Source: Phascolarctobacterium sp. (GTDB lineage: Bacteria; Bacillota; Negativicutes; Acidaminococcales; Acidaminococcaceae). From it: a stretch of DNA of 64,000 bases. The notes beneath the pieces are model-generated. The model saw nothing but the letters and a program-made list of their open reading frames with translations. It made no database searches and was not told the DNA's origin. Position numbers and translations under genes: made by a program. Where the stretch lies: contig NZ_JAUNOQ010000005.1 of the NCBI RefSeq assembly GCF_030531065.1, positions 114,577 to 178,576 of the forward strand, in the 5' to 3' direction. Positions 9,464-18,600 of this stretch are shown here, piece after piece. Position 1 is the first letter of the stretch; every line of letters begins with the position of its first letter.

Positions 9464-11929
9464 CTACATCACACCTCTAAAATAATGCCCGCGCGTCGTA
9501 CCCGGCAGATTTTCCGGCGCAGCCACCGCGCCGCCCAATACCTGACGGTACAATGCCACCAGCTCGCCCAAACGCGCTTCGTCATAATCGCGCCCGTCGA
9601 TGCGCAGGCTGGCCACGCCAATTTCCGCCAGATGCTGCACGTTCGCCAGCAAAGACAGCTCGTGCGCGTTTAAAATGTGCATACGACAGAACTGATCCGT
9701 CGCCACAGGGAAGCGGGCCTCCTTGCGGTCGCCCAAGTACAGCCGCTCGCGGCAGTTAAACTGGCACTGCCCCTCGTGCAGCCTGCCTAAAAAGCTGCCG
9801 CCCACGCAATATTCGGAAACCATCATTTCCAGGCGTCCCTGAATCATACATTCCAACGGCAGCGGGCTGACGGCAGCCAGATGCTCCACCTGCGCCATAG
9901 TCAGCTCCGGGCTGAGTACGGCGGCCGCAGCGCCGTTTTCCTGCCAGAACTGCAAGGCCTGGCTGTTAAAAATATTCAGCGACATATCCGCGGCCAGCTT
10001 CAAGCCCGCATACTTCCGGGCCAGCGGCCACAAGCCGTTATTATTGATATACACAAGGTCGGGCTCCAGCTGCCGCCACAAATCGAATAATTTATCGAAA
10101 TAGCCCAGCTGCGCCTCCTTAACGATACGCGGCGTAGCGAAAGCCAGCTGCCTGCCGGCCTTGCGGCACAGTTCCGCCGCCTTAACGTAATCCTCATTAC
10201 TTGGCAGCTGATGATTAAAGCAGTCGCCGCCGAACAAAATCCGCTCCGCGCCTGCCTGCAAAGCGGCGTTGACCTTGCCCAGGCTGTCGCAATGCACCGT
10301 CAGCACGCTGCTTGTACCAGCCCGCTTATGCGCCTTAGGCTGCAAGGACTCGTCATATTTATGCACAGCCTGACGCGCAGGCGCAAAGGCAGCCAAACGC
10401 GCCGCATCCAAAGCCTCGCAGGCCATGCGCCGCGCTTCGTTCATTTCGCTCATGGGAACCATCACGCCCTCGTCATGCTCAAAGCGCAGGCTGTTCAAGA
10501 AGTATTCCGTCGTCCCCAGACGGTCTATCTGCTTGCGCACCACGTCGTCGTCCAAAGCGCGCTTGCGGGCGGTCTCCACAATAAAGTCCGTTTCGCCGTA
10601 ACCGGTATTGCCCTCGTCGTCAGTCAGCGTTACCGTCATGGGCTGTCCTAATCTGGCCGTCGCCACGGCGTCCACCGGAATGCGGCGTTTAGCGTCCGGC
10701 CCGAAGAACTGCTGTGCGTAAGCCATCAAGCGGCTGTCCAGCGTGCGGAACACGCGGTCGTTCAGGCGCACGCCGTTAGGCACGTCGATAACTACCTGCT
10801 GCCCTGCCGCAGCCGCTTCCACGTTTTTGCCGTTCAAAAGCATACCGGTAACGGTCGTGCCTACGCGGCCGCCCACGCTGACCCAAAATTCCAAGCCGTC
10901 GCCCAGGTGCAGCTCCTTTTCCAGCTTCACGCTAGCCTTATTGCGCTGCTTGTCCAGCTTCGCCACCCGGCCGATAAGTACGCCGCGGTTATTGGGGCGG
11001 CGGTCGCTCATCATTTCCTTGCCCGGACGGTTGGTTAAATAAGCCGTCGTAAAATCGCGGTTAAAAATTTGCTCGATATTAGCCAAATCCTCCGGCGGCA
11101 CCTGGTAATCGCCTGCCAGATAGCTGTCCATAGCGCGGCGGTAAGCATCCACAACCACCGCCACGTATTCGGGCCGCTTCATGCGCCCTTCAATTTTATA
11201 GCTGACCACGCCCGCTTCAATCATCTGCGGCAGAATCGCCAGCGTATTCATATCCTTGGGGCTCAGCAAATACTGGCCCGCGTCCTTGCCCGCCAGCATA
11301 TCCTCGTCCTTGCCGTTCAGCAGCTTATAGGGCAGACGGCAGGGCTGGGCGCAGCGCCCTCTGTTGCCGCTGCGGCCGCCGATTAAGCTGCTCATCAGGC
11401 ATTGGCCGGAATAGCACACGCACAACGCCCCGTGAATAAAGGTCTCTATTTCGCTGCCGCGGCTGCAGGCCGCCTGGATTTCCTTTAAGCTCAGCTCACG
11501 CGCCAGCACGCTGCGCTCCATACCTGCCGCTGCGGCAAAATCCACGCCGCTGCTGTTGGTCAGCGTCATTTGCGTGCTGGCGTGCAGCGGCAGCTGCGGC
11601 ACAAGCCTGCGCGCCAGGCGGATAACGCCCATATCCTGCACAATGATGCCGTCCACGCCCACATTATTCAAAAACAGCAGATAAGCCGCCAGCTCCTCCA
11701 GCTCGCTGTCGTCCACCAGAGTGTTGACCGTAATATACAAACGAACCCGATGCATATGGGCAAAATATACCGCCCTAGCCATTTCCTCCTGGTCAAAATT
11801 GCTGGCGTAGGCGCGGGCGCCAAAGGCCTTGCCGCCCATATACACCGCGTCCGCCCCTGCGTTGACCGCAGCCTCCAGCGCTTCCCAGCTGCCGGCCGGA
11901 GCCAGCAGCTCCAGTTTTTTCTTCTTCAT
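9464..11929 (-). CDS. U32 family peptidase-like protein (rRNA/tRNA hydroxylation type)
   Basis: 821 residues. The U32 signature lies near 165-195: ETFIHGALCVCYSGQC then SGNRGRCAQPCR, whose cysteines are metal/iron-sulfur ligands in this family. A middle barrel-like segment (about 400-520) is followed by a second U32-like half with MIQGRLEMMVSEYC and GQCQFNCRERLYLGD. Long two-part U32 proteins of this kind are common in Firmicutes. Relatives RlhA and TrhP hydroxylate 23S rRNA and tRNA, so an RNA-modification role is more likely than proteolysis; the substrate here is inferred only. It sits between zapA and mutS2, six bases after the zapA stop. Confidence 0.88.
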   Translation of the reverse strand: MKKKKLELLAPAGSWEALEAAVNAGADAVYMGGKAFGARAYASNFDQEEMARAVYFAHMHRVRLYITVNTLVDDSELEELAAYLLFLNNVGVDGIIVQDMGVIRLARRLVPQLPLHASTQMTLTNSSGVDFAAAAGMERSVLARELSLKEIQAACSRGSEIETFIHGALCVCYSGQCLMSSLIGGRSGNRGRCAQPCRLPYKLLNGKDEDMLAGKDAGQYLLSPKDMNTLAILPQMIEAGVVSYKIEGRMKRPEYVAVVVDAYRRAMDSYLAGDYQVPPEDLANIEQIFNRDFTTAYLTNRPGKEMMSDRRPNNRGVLIGRVAKLDKQRNKASVKLEKELHLGDGLEFWVSVGGRVGTTVTGMLLNGKNVEAAAAGQQVVIDVPNGVRLNDRVFRTLDSRLMAYAQQFFGPDAKRRIPVDAVATARLGQPMTVTLTDDEGNTGYGETDFIVETARKRALDDDVVRKQIDRLGTTEYFLNSLRFEHDEGVMVPMSEMNEARRMACEALDAARLAAFAPARQAVHKYDESLQPKAHKRAGTSSVLTVHCDSLGKVNAALQAGAERILFGGDCFNHQLPSNEDYVKAAELCRKAGRQLAFATPRIVKEAQLGYFDKLFDLWRQLEPDLVYINNNGLWPLARKYAGLKLAADMSLNIFNSQALQFWQENGAAAAVLSPELTMAQVEHLAAVSPLPLECMIQGRLEMMVSEYCVGGSFLGRLHEGQCQFNCRERLYLGDRKEARFPVATDQFCRMHILNAHELSLLANVQHLAEIGVASLRIDGRDYDEARLGELVALYRQVLGGAVAAPENLPGTTRGHYFRGVM

Positions 11930-11935
11930 ATTATT

Positions 11936-12181
11936 TCACCCTTCGCGAATGGCGGCCAGCAGCCTGTCATAGCGCTGCTGCAAAGCGTCCAGCTCCGCCG
12001 CTAAATCCAGCGCCGTCCACACGGCCAGCTTTTCCCGGTGCTGCACGTTTTTTTGCTCCGCCAGCTTCCGCATGCGCTCGTCCACCATCTGCGCCACGCG
12101 CAGCACCTGTTCCTGCGGCGCGGAAGTACGCAGCATATAGGTGTCGTTACAAATTTTTACAGAAACAGCCGCCTTTTCCAT
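11936..12181 (-). CDS. zapA: cell division protein ZapA
   Basis: 81 residues with the ZapA layout: an N-terminal beta-rich part (VSVKICNDTYMLRTSAP) followed by a helix containing VAQMVDERMRKLAEQ and a C-terminal coiled coil. ZapA binds FtsZ at mid-cell and promotes protofilament bundling. The position just ahead of a U32 gene and mutS2 is a frequent Firmicute arrangement and supports the call. It lies in the gltX operon. Confidence 0.88.
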   Translation of the reverse strand: MEKAAVSVKICNDTYMLRTSAPQEQVLRVAQMVDERMRKLAEQKNVQHREKLAVWTALDLAAELDALQQRYDRLLAAIREG

Positions 12182-12190
12182 ACTTACTCC

Positions 12191-13039
12191 TTATGCGCCC
12201 TGCACGACGACAGTGAACGAAAAGCTGTCCAACGAAAGCTTTTCCCAGGGGCGCTTGTATTCCATCTTAATATTATAGGTACCGGGCTTCTGTACGGCTA
12301 AAAATACTATCTCCGTCCCGGGTACGCCGACGCGCTCCTCCTCGGCGCGCGGAATGGTAAAGGAGCTGCCCACCTTCTGCACATTGGGCGAAGAACAGCT
12401 CATAGCCCAGCCGTAGCCTGTGGAAGGATTAGCGTCCAGCTTTAAAGCGATAAGCCCGCCCTTATCCATCACCAGCGTTTTCTTCGACGACGCCGCAGTC
12501 AGCCTTGCTACCTGCATAATGCGACCGGCCTCGCCGATGCGTATAGATGGCAGCACCTGGGAATAAGGCACCGTTAAAGCGTCGTAAGACGCATATTTGC
12601 CGCCGCTGCACAGCAAGCCGTTTTCAGAGAACAAAACGTCTTCGTACCCATGCAAAGCGTTCTTCACAGCATCGTTATTGACGAAAAAATCCGTTACGCC
12701 GAACTCTTCTCCCGTGGTCAAATCAAGGTTCAGCCCACGATAAGCGCTTACGCCGCCGTTCTTCGCAGTCAAAAGCACGCTAATTAGGCTGGGACGGTTC
12801 AGCGTTACCTCATAATCGATGCTGCCGCCGCCCACCTGACGCGACAGCTCCTGCGCCGCCGCTAAAATCAGGCCGTTGGCCTTTTTCTCCAAATCGACGC
12901 TGTTGCTGCCGTCAATATAGGGCAGTACAGCCTGCGCCTTACCTATGGAAACTTCCTGCCGCAGCACCGTCGTCTGCTGGTCGGCAAATACCGGCAGGCA
13001 CAGCGCCAGACACAATAAAGTAGTCAAAAGAATCTTCAT
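12191..13039 (-). CDS. secreted DUF3298-type protein with C-terminal chagasin-like inhibitor domain
   Basis: 282 residues with an N-terminal signal peptide (KILLTTLLCLALCLPVFAD). Residues about 25-165 resemble the DUF3298/DUF4163 family (GLNLDLTTGEEFGVTDFF). The C-terminal 100 residues carry the three loops of chagasin-family (I42) cysteine-protease inhibitors: NPSTGYGW, a central GVPGTE loop, and KPGTYNIKMEYKRPWE. The protein is therefore probably exported to the cell envelope and may restrain papain-like proteases; function is inferred from the fold only. It lies between gltX and zapA with a GGAGG before its ATG. Confidence 0.8.
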   Translation of the reverse strand: MKILLTTLLCLALCLPVFADQQTTVLRQEVSIGKAQAVLPYIDGSNSVDLEKKANGLILAAAQELSRQVGGGSIDYEVTLNRPSLISVLLTAKNGGVSAYRGLNLDLTTGEEFGVTDFFVNNDAVKNALHGYEDVLFSENGLLCSGGKYASYDALTVPYSQVLPSIRIGEAGRIMQVARLTAASSKKTLVMDKGGLIALKLDANPSTGYGWAMSCSSPNVQKVGSSFTIPRAEEERVGVPGTEIVFLAVQKPGTYNIKMEYKRPWEKLSLDSFSFTVVVQGA

Positions 13040-13078
13040 GCAGCCGCCTCCTTTGCTCAGGCACGCCGCTCACTGCTA

Positions 13079-14548
13079 TCAGCAGCAGTGAGCCTTGATA
13101 TATTCCACCGCCTTATGCAGGCGTTCCAGCGTTTTTTCTTTACCCAACAGCACCATAACGTCGAACATACCGGGAGAAACGGTGCGTCCGGTCAAGGCCA
13201 GACGGGTCGGGTGAATTACCTTGCCCAGCGCCAGATTATTATCGGCGGCAATTTTATTATAGGCCGCTTCGGTGCTGGCCAAATCGTATACCTCGTCAGC
13301 CTCCACAGCGGCGATGCACTGCTCCAGCAGGCCGACGCTTTCAGGCTTAAAATGCTTAGCCACGCCCTTGGCATCGTATTCCGTTACGTCTTTAAAGAAG
13401 TACGCGGAAGCGTCCGCTACCTCCTGCAAAGTCTTGACGCGCACGCGCACTACGTCCACCAATTTAGCGAAATAGTCCTCATGAGTAGCGAACCAGTCCT
13501 CGGTCACGAAGCCGTCCTTAATAAAGAAGGGCTTGGCTTCGGGCAGAATCTTCTCCAAGGGCAGCTCGGACAAATACTGTCCGTTCATCCAGGTAAGCTT
13601 CTTGGTATCATAAATAGCTGCCTTTTTGGACATCTGCTCCAATTCAAACAGCTTGACAGTTTCCTGCAAAGTAAACAGCTCGCGCTCGTCGCCGGGGCCC
13701 CAGCCCAAAAGGGTCAGATAGTTGACGATGGCTTCGGCCAGATAACCTTGGCTGCGGAATTCCTCTACGGAGGTTGCGCCGTGGCGCTTGCTCAGCTTGG
13801 AGCGGTCGGGAGCCAGAATCATCGGCATATGCCCGAACTTAGGCGGCTCCCAGCCCAAAGCCTCGTAAATCAACAGCTGCTTGGGCGTATTGGAAAGATG
13901 CTCCTCGGCGCGCAGCACGTGGGTCATGCCCATCAGATGGTCGTCCACAACTACGGCGAAATTATAAGTAGGCATGCCGTTGGATTTAACGATAACGAAA
14001 TCGTCAAACTGGTCCATATTAAAGGTTACGTCGCCGTGAATCAAATCATGGACGGTAATAGCGCCCTCCACGGGGATTTTTACGCGCACGGAATAAGGCT
14101 CGCCCGCTGCGGCGCGAGCTTTGGCCTCCTCCACCGGCAAATCGCGGCAGGTACGGGCGTAACGGAAGGGCTGCTTAGCGGCGCGCTGCTTTTCACGCTG
14201 CGCCTCCAGGTCGGCAGAAGAACAGAAGCAGTAATAAGCCTTGCCCTGCTCCAAAAGCTGCTCGGCATATTTTTTGTAAATGGGCAAACGCTCGGATTGA
14301 TAATAAGGGCCGCAGTCGCCGCCCACCTCCGGGCCTTCATCCCAGTTAATGCCCAACCATTTTAAACTGGTGAGAATCTGGCTGACAGAATCCTCCTTCA
14401 AGCGCTCCGTGTCGGTATCCTCAATGCGCAGAATGAGCTTGCCGCCCATTTTATGGGCAAACAGCCAGTTAAAAAGCGCAGTGCGGGCGCCGCCAATATG
14501 TAAATACCCAGTGGGACTGGGAGCAAATCTTACTCTAACTTCGGACAT
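13079..14548 (-). CDS. gltX: glutamyl-tRNA synthetase
   Basis: 489 residues, normal for a bacterial class I GluRS. The HIGH motif appears as PSPTGYLHIGGART at residues 9-22 and the KMSKS loop as KLSKRHG near 255. It charges tRNA-Glu with glutamate in the cytoplasm; whether it also charges tRNA-Gln depends on gatCAB, not in this window. First gene of the operon: a good promoter lies about 50 bases upstream, and AAAGGAG precedes the ATG. Confidence 0.96.
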   Translation of the reverse strand: MSEVRVRFAPSPTGYLHIGGARTALFNWLFAHKMGGKLILRIEDTDTERLKEDSVSQILTSLKWLGINWDEGPEVGGDCGPYYQSERLPIYKKYAEQLLEQGKAYYCFCSSADLEAQREKQRAAKQPFRYARTCRDLPVEEAKARAAAGEPYSVRVKIPVEGAITVHDLIHGDVTFNMDQFDDFVIVKSNGMPTYNFAVVVDDHLMGMTHVLRAEEHLSNTPKQLLIYEALGWEPPKFGHMPMILAPDRSKLSKRHGATSVEEFRSQGYLAEAIVNYLTLLGWGPGDERELFTLQETVKLFELEQMSKKAAIYDTKKLTWMNGQYLSELPLEKILPEAKPFFIKDGFVTEDWFATHEDYFAKLVDVVRVRVKTLQEVADASAYFFKDVTEYDAKGVAKHFKPESVGLLEQCIAAVEADEVYDLASTEAAYNKIAADNNLALGKVIHPTRLALTGRTVSPGMFDVMVLLGKEKTLERLHKAVEYIKAHCC

Positions 14549-14598
14549 TATATCGTCTCCTTTAAATAATGTAAAAATAAAAATTGTATATCAGAGTA

Positions 14599-14627
14599 AT
14601 TATACCGCGAAGCGTTCAAAAGTGCAA
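14599..14627 (-). promoter_or_regulatory. promoter of the gltX operon
   Basis: Minus-strand TTGCAC (14627-14622), 17-base spacer, TATAAT (14604-14599). It is followed by an A/T-rich leader of about 45 bases to the gltX start, and sits just downstream of the autotransporter terminator. Confidence 0.75.
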
Positions 14628-14644
14628 ATTTATTGCTGAAACAA

Positions 14645-14683
14645 TAAAAAGAAGGCAGTACCTTCCCTAAAGAAGATACTGCC
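14645..14683 (-). terminator. intrinsic terminator of the autotransporter gene
   Basis: Minus-strand 12-bp stem (14683-14672 with 14665-14654, one wobble) with a six-base loop, followed by TTCTTTTTATTG. It lies about 55 bases after the autotransporter stop and separates it from the gltX promoter. Confidence 0.88.
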
Positions 14684-14739
14684 TGATGCCAAAATTTCGC
14701 TGCTTACCAGCAATGAAGCTGCTTGGCAGAAGCGCTTAA

Positions 14740-17022
14740 TCAGAAGCTCCAGCGCACGCCTGCGTTCCATTGCCACGGCGTAGCTACGTCGCCGCCGTAA
14801 GTTTTCTCTACGTCCACATACAGGTGGCTTGCTGCGCTCAGGTTTATGTTAGCGCCTACGCCGACTTCCCACCAGCCGCCGCCGAGATCCTGCTCCATCG
14901 TTCTGCTGACGCCGCCTTTGCTGAAACGCATATCCGTTTCGCCGTCAAAATCGTACAGGTACGATGCGCGCAGGTATACGTTGCCCTTATCTTTCGCCAA
15001 ATCCTTGCCCAGCGCAAAGCCCAAACGGCCTACCAAACTGTCCATACCGTCCTGGCGCACCTTTACTCCGTTCGACGTCAGATAATCGGCGCTGCCTACT
15101 TTACCGTAGGTCAGTTCTACCTGCGGCTCAATCCACAGCCCGTTGTCCTTCGTAAAGCGTTTGCCGTATTCAGCGCTCAAGCTGTAGCCGTTCGTCTCGT
15201 AATCGCCCTTGCCTGCGCCGCCGATAGTGTCAAATTCATGCTCCAAGCGGGAATACTTGGCGATTAAATCGATAAAGCTGCCGTCGTCGTTCAAATAACT
15301 GCCGTACAGCGCCAAGCCCTTATGCGTATTTTCGCCGTTGCCCTGGGCAAAGCTGCTCTCGCCGTCCGTATAGGTCAGCGCCGCGCCTACCGTCCAGTTC
15401 TTATTCACGCTCAATTTTTCGTCGTAACCGATTTGGTAGCTGTTGTATTGGTTCTTAATGCTCTTGTACTTGCCTTCGCCGCGGGTCATGCGTACCCACA
15501 CGCCGTGCTCGCCCGCGCTGTCGCGCAGCTCGCCCAGGCGCTTGTTCATATCGTTGTTTTCCTGCCGCCAAGTCATCAGCGCGATAGCGCCCATATTGCT
15601 GATGCCCGCGTTGGAGGTGTTGGCGGCTTCTTTAACGGAGCCTGCTACTACCTGCCCATCTTCAACCTGCAAGGACATAGCGCCAGCTACGTCGCTTTCA
15701 GCAGAAGTAAATTGGTAATCCGTACTCTCGCTATCTGCGCTAAAGGCAACTATCTTAGCCGTTTCATCAACGCTTGCCTCGCCGTTAGCCAGTTGGTCTG
15801 TGATATCTGAGCCCGCATTTACGCGCAATTTAGTATCGGCAGACTTAGTAGCAATTTCCACCTGGGCTTCCGCTAAAGTTTCTACGTTTACATCTGCGCC
15901 CGTGCCAAGCATCTCGCCTATTCTTGCTTTAGCGCCATCTTTAACATTGATAACGCCTTCGTTAGCCGTTAATTGATTGATAGCAATGCTCGTTACGCCC
16001 GAATCGCCTGTGTTATAATCATTTACTACAGTCGGATTCCATTGCGCGCCCTCGGCAAGGATTAAATTCAATCCCGTAACCTGCGCTTTTTCTTCCGGAG
16101 TTATCTCGCCAGTTCCCCAACTAACTTTAGCGTTACCATTCCAATATGAATCAGCGCCAGTTAAATTTACTAGAACGTCAGCATCGACTTTAGTGCCAGA
16201 AGTTTTCTTATCATAGTTGAAATCAATATTGCCATCTAATTTTGTAGTATGCGTACCGTCTTCGTTGATTTTTACAATAGCGTCTCCGCGAGCTACTATA
16301 GCATCGTCTGCATTAACTATAAGATTACTATTTACAGTTAAAATGCCTTGAGAAAATGCAACCAACCCAGAAGCCCACCCATCAACTCCAGATGTAACAT
16401 TAATAGTTGTACTGTCAGCATTTACTATCACAGTAGATGGGATAGCACTGGTATGCGTCGTAGAATTTTGTGCTAAGATGCCATAAGCAGTTCCTTGTTC
16501 AGAATGAACTGTAATCTTAAGATCTTTTGCATCAATTATAATTTGGCCACCATTATTCACTTGCTCTTTAGTATAATTATTCAAAGCCCATATACCAATA
16601 GCACCTAGTCCTTCTACATTTCCTTCCTTATCTTTTCCTGTACCATTAACATATGTATTTACATTTATTAAATTAGTGTTTTCTCCACCAAGGTACAAAA
16701 CTGTACCGCTAGAGCCATCTAAAGAACCTGCGCATATTCCACTAAACGTATAATTTGTATCATTTTGATACCATGAACAATTCACTTCCATTTTAGATGA
16801 AATATTTTCACTAGTCATTGTTACAGTTTTATTATCACCATATAGACCAACAGCACTAGTATATCCACCACCTGGAAGTATCTCTTCGGCAGATATATCT
16901 TCTGTATAAACTTCATCTTGACTATCATTACTATAAATAGGAGCCGCCAACGCGCTACCCGTAATCACAAACGCCATAAGCGCCCCCAACGCTAAACTTC
17001 TTTTTAACATCCTCTTTTTCAT
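14740..17022 (-). CDS. classical autotransporter with C-terminal beta-barrel
   Basis: 760 residues from ATG 17022, chosen because GGAGG lies 5 bases upstream and the signal peptide (KKRMLKRSLALGALMAF... SALAA) begins there; the frame opens at 17064. Residues about 30-490 form an Asn/Thr-rich beta-helix-like passenger. From about 495 (AGISNMGAIALMTWRQENNDM) comes the linker helix and a 12-strand autotransporter domain (GVWVRMTRGEGKY, NWTVGAALTYTDGESSF, LIDLIAKYSRLEHEF-type strands), ending in GVRWSF with the terminal aromatic residue needed for outer-membrane insertion. It would be secreted by the Sec and Bam systems and displayed on the outer membrane. Monocistronic, behind a poly-G promoter and a palindrome. 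The passenger's ligand is unknown. Confidence 0.93.
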   Translation of the reverse strand: MKKRMLKRSLALGALMAFVITGSALAAPIYSNDSQDEVYTEDISAEEILPGGGYTSAVGLYGDNKTVTMTSENISSKMEVNCSWYQNDTNYTFSGICAGSLDGSSGTVLYLGGENTNLINVNTYVNGTGKDKEGNVEGLGAIGIWALNNYTKEQVNNGGQIIIDAKDLKITVHSEQGTAYGILAQNSTTHTSAIPSTVIVNADSTTINVTSGVDGWASGLVAFSQGILTVNSNLIVNADDAIVARGDAIVKINEDGTHTTKLDGNIDFNYDKKTSGTKVDADVLVNLTGADSYWNGNAKVSWGTGEITPEEKAQVTGLNLILAEGAQWNPTVVNDYNTGDSGVTSIAINQLTANEGVINVKDGAKARIGEMLGTGADVNVETLAEAQVEIATKSADTKLRVNAGSDITDQLANGEASVDETAKIVAFSADSESTDYQFTSAESDVAGAMSLQVEDGQVVAGSVKEAANTSNAGISNMGAIALMTWRQENNDMNKRLGELRDSAGEHGVWVRMTRGEGKYKSIKNQYNSYQIGYDEKLSVNKNWTVGAALTYTDGESSFAQGNGENTHKGLALYGSYLNDDGSFIDLIAKYSRLEHEFDTIGGAGKGDYETNGYSLSAEYGKRFTKDNGLWIEPQVELTYGKVGSADYLTSNGVKVRQDGMDSLVGRLGFALGKDLAKDKGNVYLRASYLYDFDGETDMRFSKGGVSRTMEQDLGGGWWEVGVGANINLSAASHLYVDVEKTYGGDVATPWQWNAGVRWSF

Positions 17023-17083
17023 AATACCTCCGCCTTTCTCCGTAATTATCAACTTCATTAACAATTAAAAGATAAATGCAGCA

Positions 17084-17097
17084 ACAACATATGTTGT
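17084..17097. promoter_or_regulatory. 14-bp perfect palindrome at the autotransporter start site
   Basis: ACAACATATGTTGT is a perfect 14-bp palindrome. The promoter at 17105-17132 would start transcription at about 17098, so the palindrome covers roughly +1 to +14, a classic place for a repressor operator. The binding protein is unknown. Confidence 0.5.
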
Positions 17098-17104
17098 CAA
17101 TTCC

Positions 17105-17132
17105 ATTATACGCGCTTGTCCCCCCCAGTCAA
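17105..17132 (-). promoter_or_regulatory. poly-G promoter of the autotransporter
   Basis: Minus-strand -35 TTGACT (17132-17127), 16-base spacer, -10 TATAAT (17110-17105). The first seven spacer bases are a G7 tract (17126-17120). One added G would give the optimal 17-base spacer, so this copy may be a weaker state of a phase-variable promoter. Confidence 0.7.
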
Positions 17133-17244
17133 GCAAAAGTGTATCGAACACTTTTGCCTTGCAGCGCTAACGCGCTGGCTGCTACGCTCCAAGTAAATCG
17201 TTAAGCGCAAAACAAATTACGCAATCCTAAATAAGTAACAACTA

Positions 17245-17418
17245 GAGATTTTATCGTTTGCCAAGCGACATTAGCAATTTTAGCGCCTAGCGCCCGGAAG
17301 CATAGAAACGAGGGTACGTAACAACCGCCCACGCCCGCCAAATTCTACCGAAGTTTCGTCCTGCTTCCGCGCGTAGGGCGCGTCAAAAATTGCGCGTCGC
17401 GGCAAACGTAAAATCTCG
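17245..17418. repeat. large imperfect inverted repeat
   Basis: Two arms of about 70 bases, 17245-17312 and 17352-17418, are near reverse complements with small indels: GAGATTTTA(T)CGTTTGCC, GCGAC, CAATTTT, GGAAGCA and GAAAC words pair in order. No open frame of note and no T tract follow. It fills the space between the fni terminator and the autotransporter promoter and could be a MITE-like remnant or a structured RNA. Confidence 0.6.
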
Positions 17419-17442
17419 ATGCTAAACCAAGCTAAGCAGCGC

Positions 17443-17480
17443 AAAAAAAAGCCCCGCCTACCTTTCGGTAAACAGGGCTA
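17443..17480 (-). terminator. intrinsic terminator after fni
   Basis: Minus-strand hairpin with outer pairs AGCCC(T)G/CGGGGCT and inner TACC/GGTA closing a GAAA loop, a short internal mismatch between them, then eight T. It ends the M50-to-fni operon. Confidence 0.8.
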
Positions 17481-17517
17481 TCCTCACTATCATTTTTCAA
17501 AAATCTTTTGCTGCGCT

Positions 17518-18585
17518 TTACTCTTGCGTTCTTCTGCTTCTGCACAGCGCCTGCAGGTTGTAGCCGCGGCAGTCGATATAATCCCGCGTTGGCCCACTGA
17601 TAACCAAGGGCGCGCGGCGCAGCTCCTGCGGCTTGCGGCAGCCTAACAGCAGCAGATAACGCCGTAGCTCTTCTCCCAAAGCTTCCAGATAGGCTGCGGC
17701 AGCCTCCACGCCCTGCTCAACTACAAGACGCAGCACAGACCCCGTAACGCCCACGGCGTCCGCACCCAAGGCTAGGGCCCGCGCCGCGTCGCCGCCGCTG
17801 CGAATGCCGCCGGAAGCCAGCAGCAGCTTGTCCGCGCCCACTATCTGCCCGTCCAGCAGCGTCCAGCAGGTGGGCAGACCCCAACAGGCAAAGTCCTCGC
17901 TCAGCTTCGCGCCGCTGCGGCGCGCCTCAATAGCCGGAAAATTAGTGCCGCCGGCCCCGGCGCAATCGAAGCAGTCAAAGCCTTGCGCCAAAAGCAGCTC
18001 GTACTGCTCCCTGGCAATGCCGCAGCCTGTTTCCTTGACGATCACCGGTACTGTCAGCTGCTCCTTAACGGCAAGCATATTCGCCAACAGTCCGGCATAA
18101 TCCTTATCGCCTTCGGGCATCCACAGCTCCTGCGCCGCGTTCAAATGCAGCTCCAAAGCGTCGGCCTGCAGCATCTCCACGGCGGCCTGCGCCTCCTGCG
18201 GCGTAGCTAAAGCGCTGATGTTGCCTAAAATCAGGCCGTCGGGATTTTCCTCCCGCACCACAGCGTAGCTTGCCACGCCCCTGCCCTCGCGTACTGCGCC
18301 GTACTGGGAGCCTACGGCCATGCCCACGCCTGCGCGCGCCGCTGCCTGCGCCAGCTTGCGATTGATCTCCGTCACAGCATCGGTGCCGCCGGTAATAGCG
18401 TCAATGAAAAAAGGCAAACGTAAGCGTTTGCCTAAAATTTCTACCGATAAATCAATGTCTGCCGGATTGATTTCCGGCAGACAATTGTGAATGAAACGAA
18501 GATCAGCAAGATGTGTCGCAGCAGGGCCGTCGCCAAGCTCCAGCGCATATTTTATATGTTCCAGCTTACGTTGAGCTCGCTGCAT
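17518..18585 (-). CDS. fni: type 2 isopentenyl-diphosphate delta-isomerase
   Basis: 355 residues, the usual length of the FMN- and NADPH-dependent IDI-2. Family landmarks include ADLRFIHNCLPEI near the N-terminus, FIDAITGGTDAV, GVGMAVGSQ, VIVKETGCGI and the flavin-binding region LLASGGIRSGGDAARALALGAD. It interconverts IPP and DMAPP. Located just after ispH-rpsA, whose IspH half makes both compounds, so the two lie next to each other in the isoprenoid pathway. GAGGAG precedes the ATG; the gap to the upstream gene is 15 bases. Confidence 0.93.
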   Translation of the reverse strand: MQRAQRKLEHIKYALELGDGPAATHLADLRFIHNCLPEINPADIDLSVEILGKRLRLPFFIDAITGGTDAVTEINRKLAQAAARAGVGMAVGSQYGAVREGRGVASYAVVREENPDGLILGNISALATPQEAQAAVEMLQADALELHLNAAQELWMPEGDKDYAGLLANMLAVKEQLTVPVIVKETGCGIAREQYELLLAQGFDCFDCAGAGGTNFPAIEARRSGAKLSEDFACWGLPTCWTLLDGQIVGADKLLLASGGIRSGGDAARALALGADAVGVTGSVLRLVVEQGVEAAAAYLEALGEELRRYLLLLGCRKPQELRRAPLVISGPTRDYIDCRGYNLQALCRSRRTQE

Positions 18586-18600
18586 ATCCGTTTGCTCCTC

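Noticed and set aside
13088..14365. Long plus-strand frame of 425 codons
   Set aside because: Antisense shadow of gltX; no start signal and no recognisable family.
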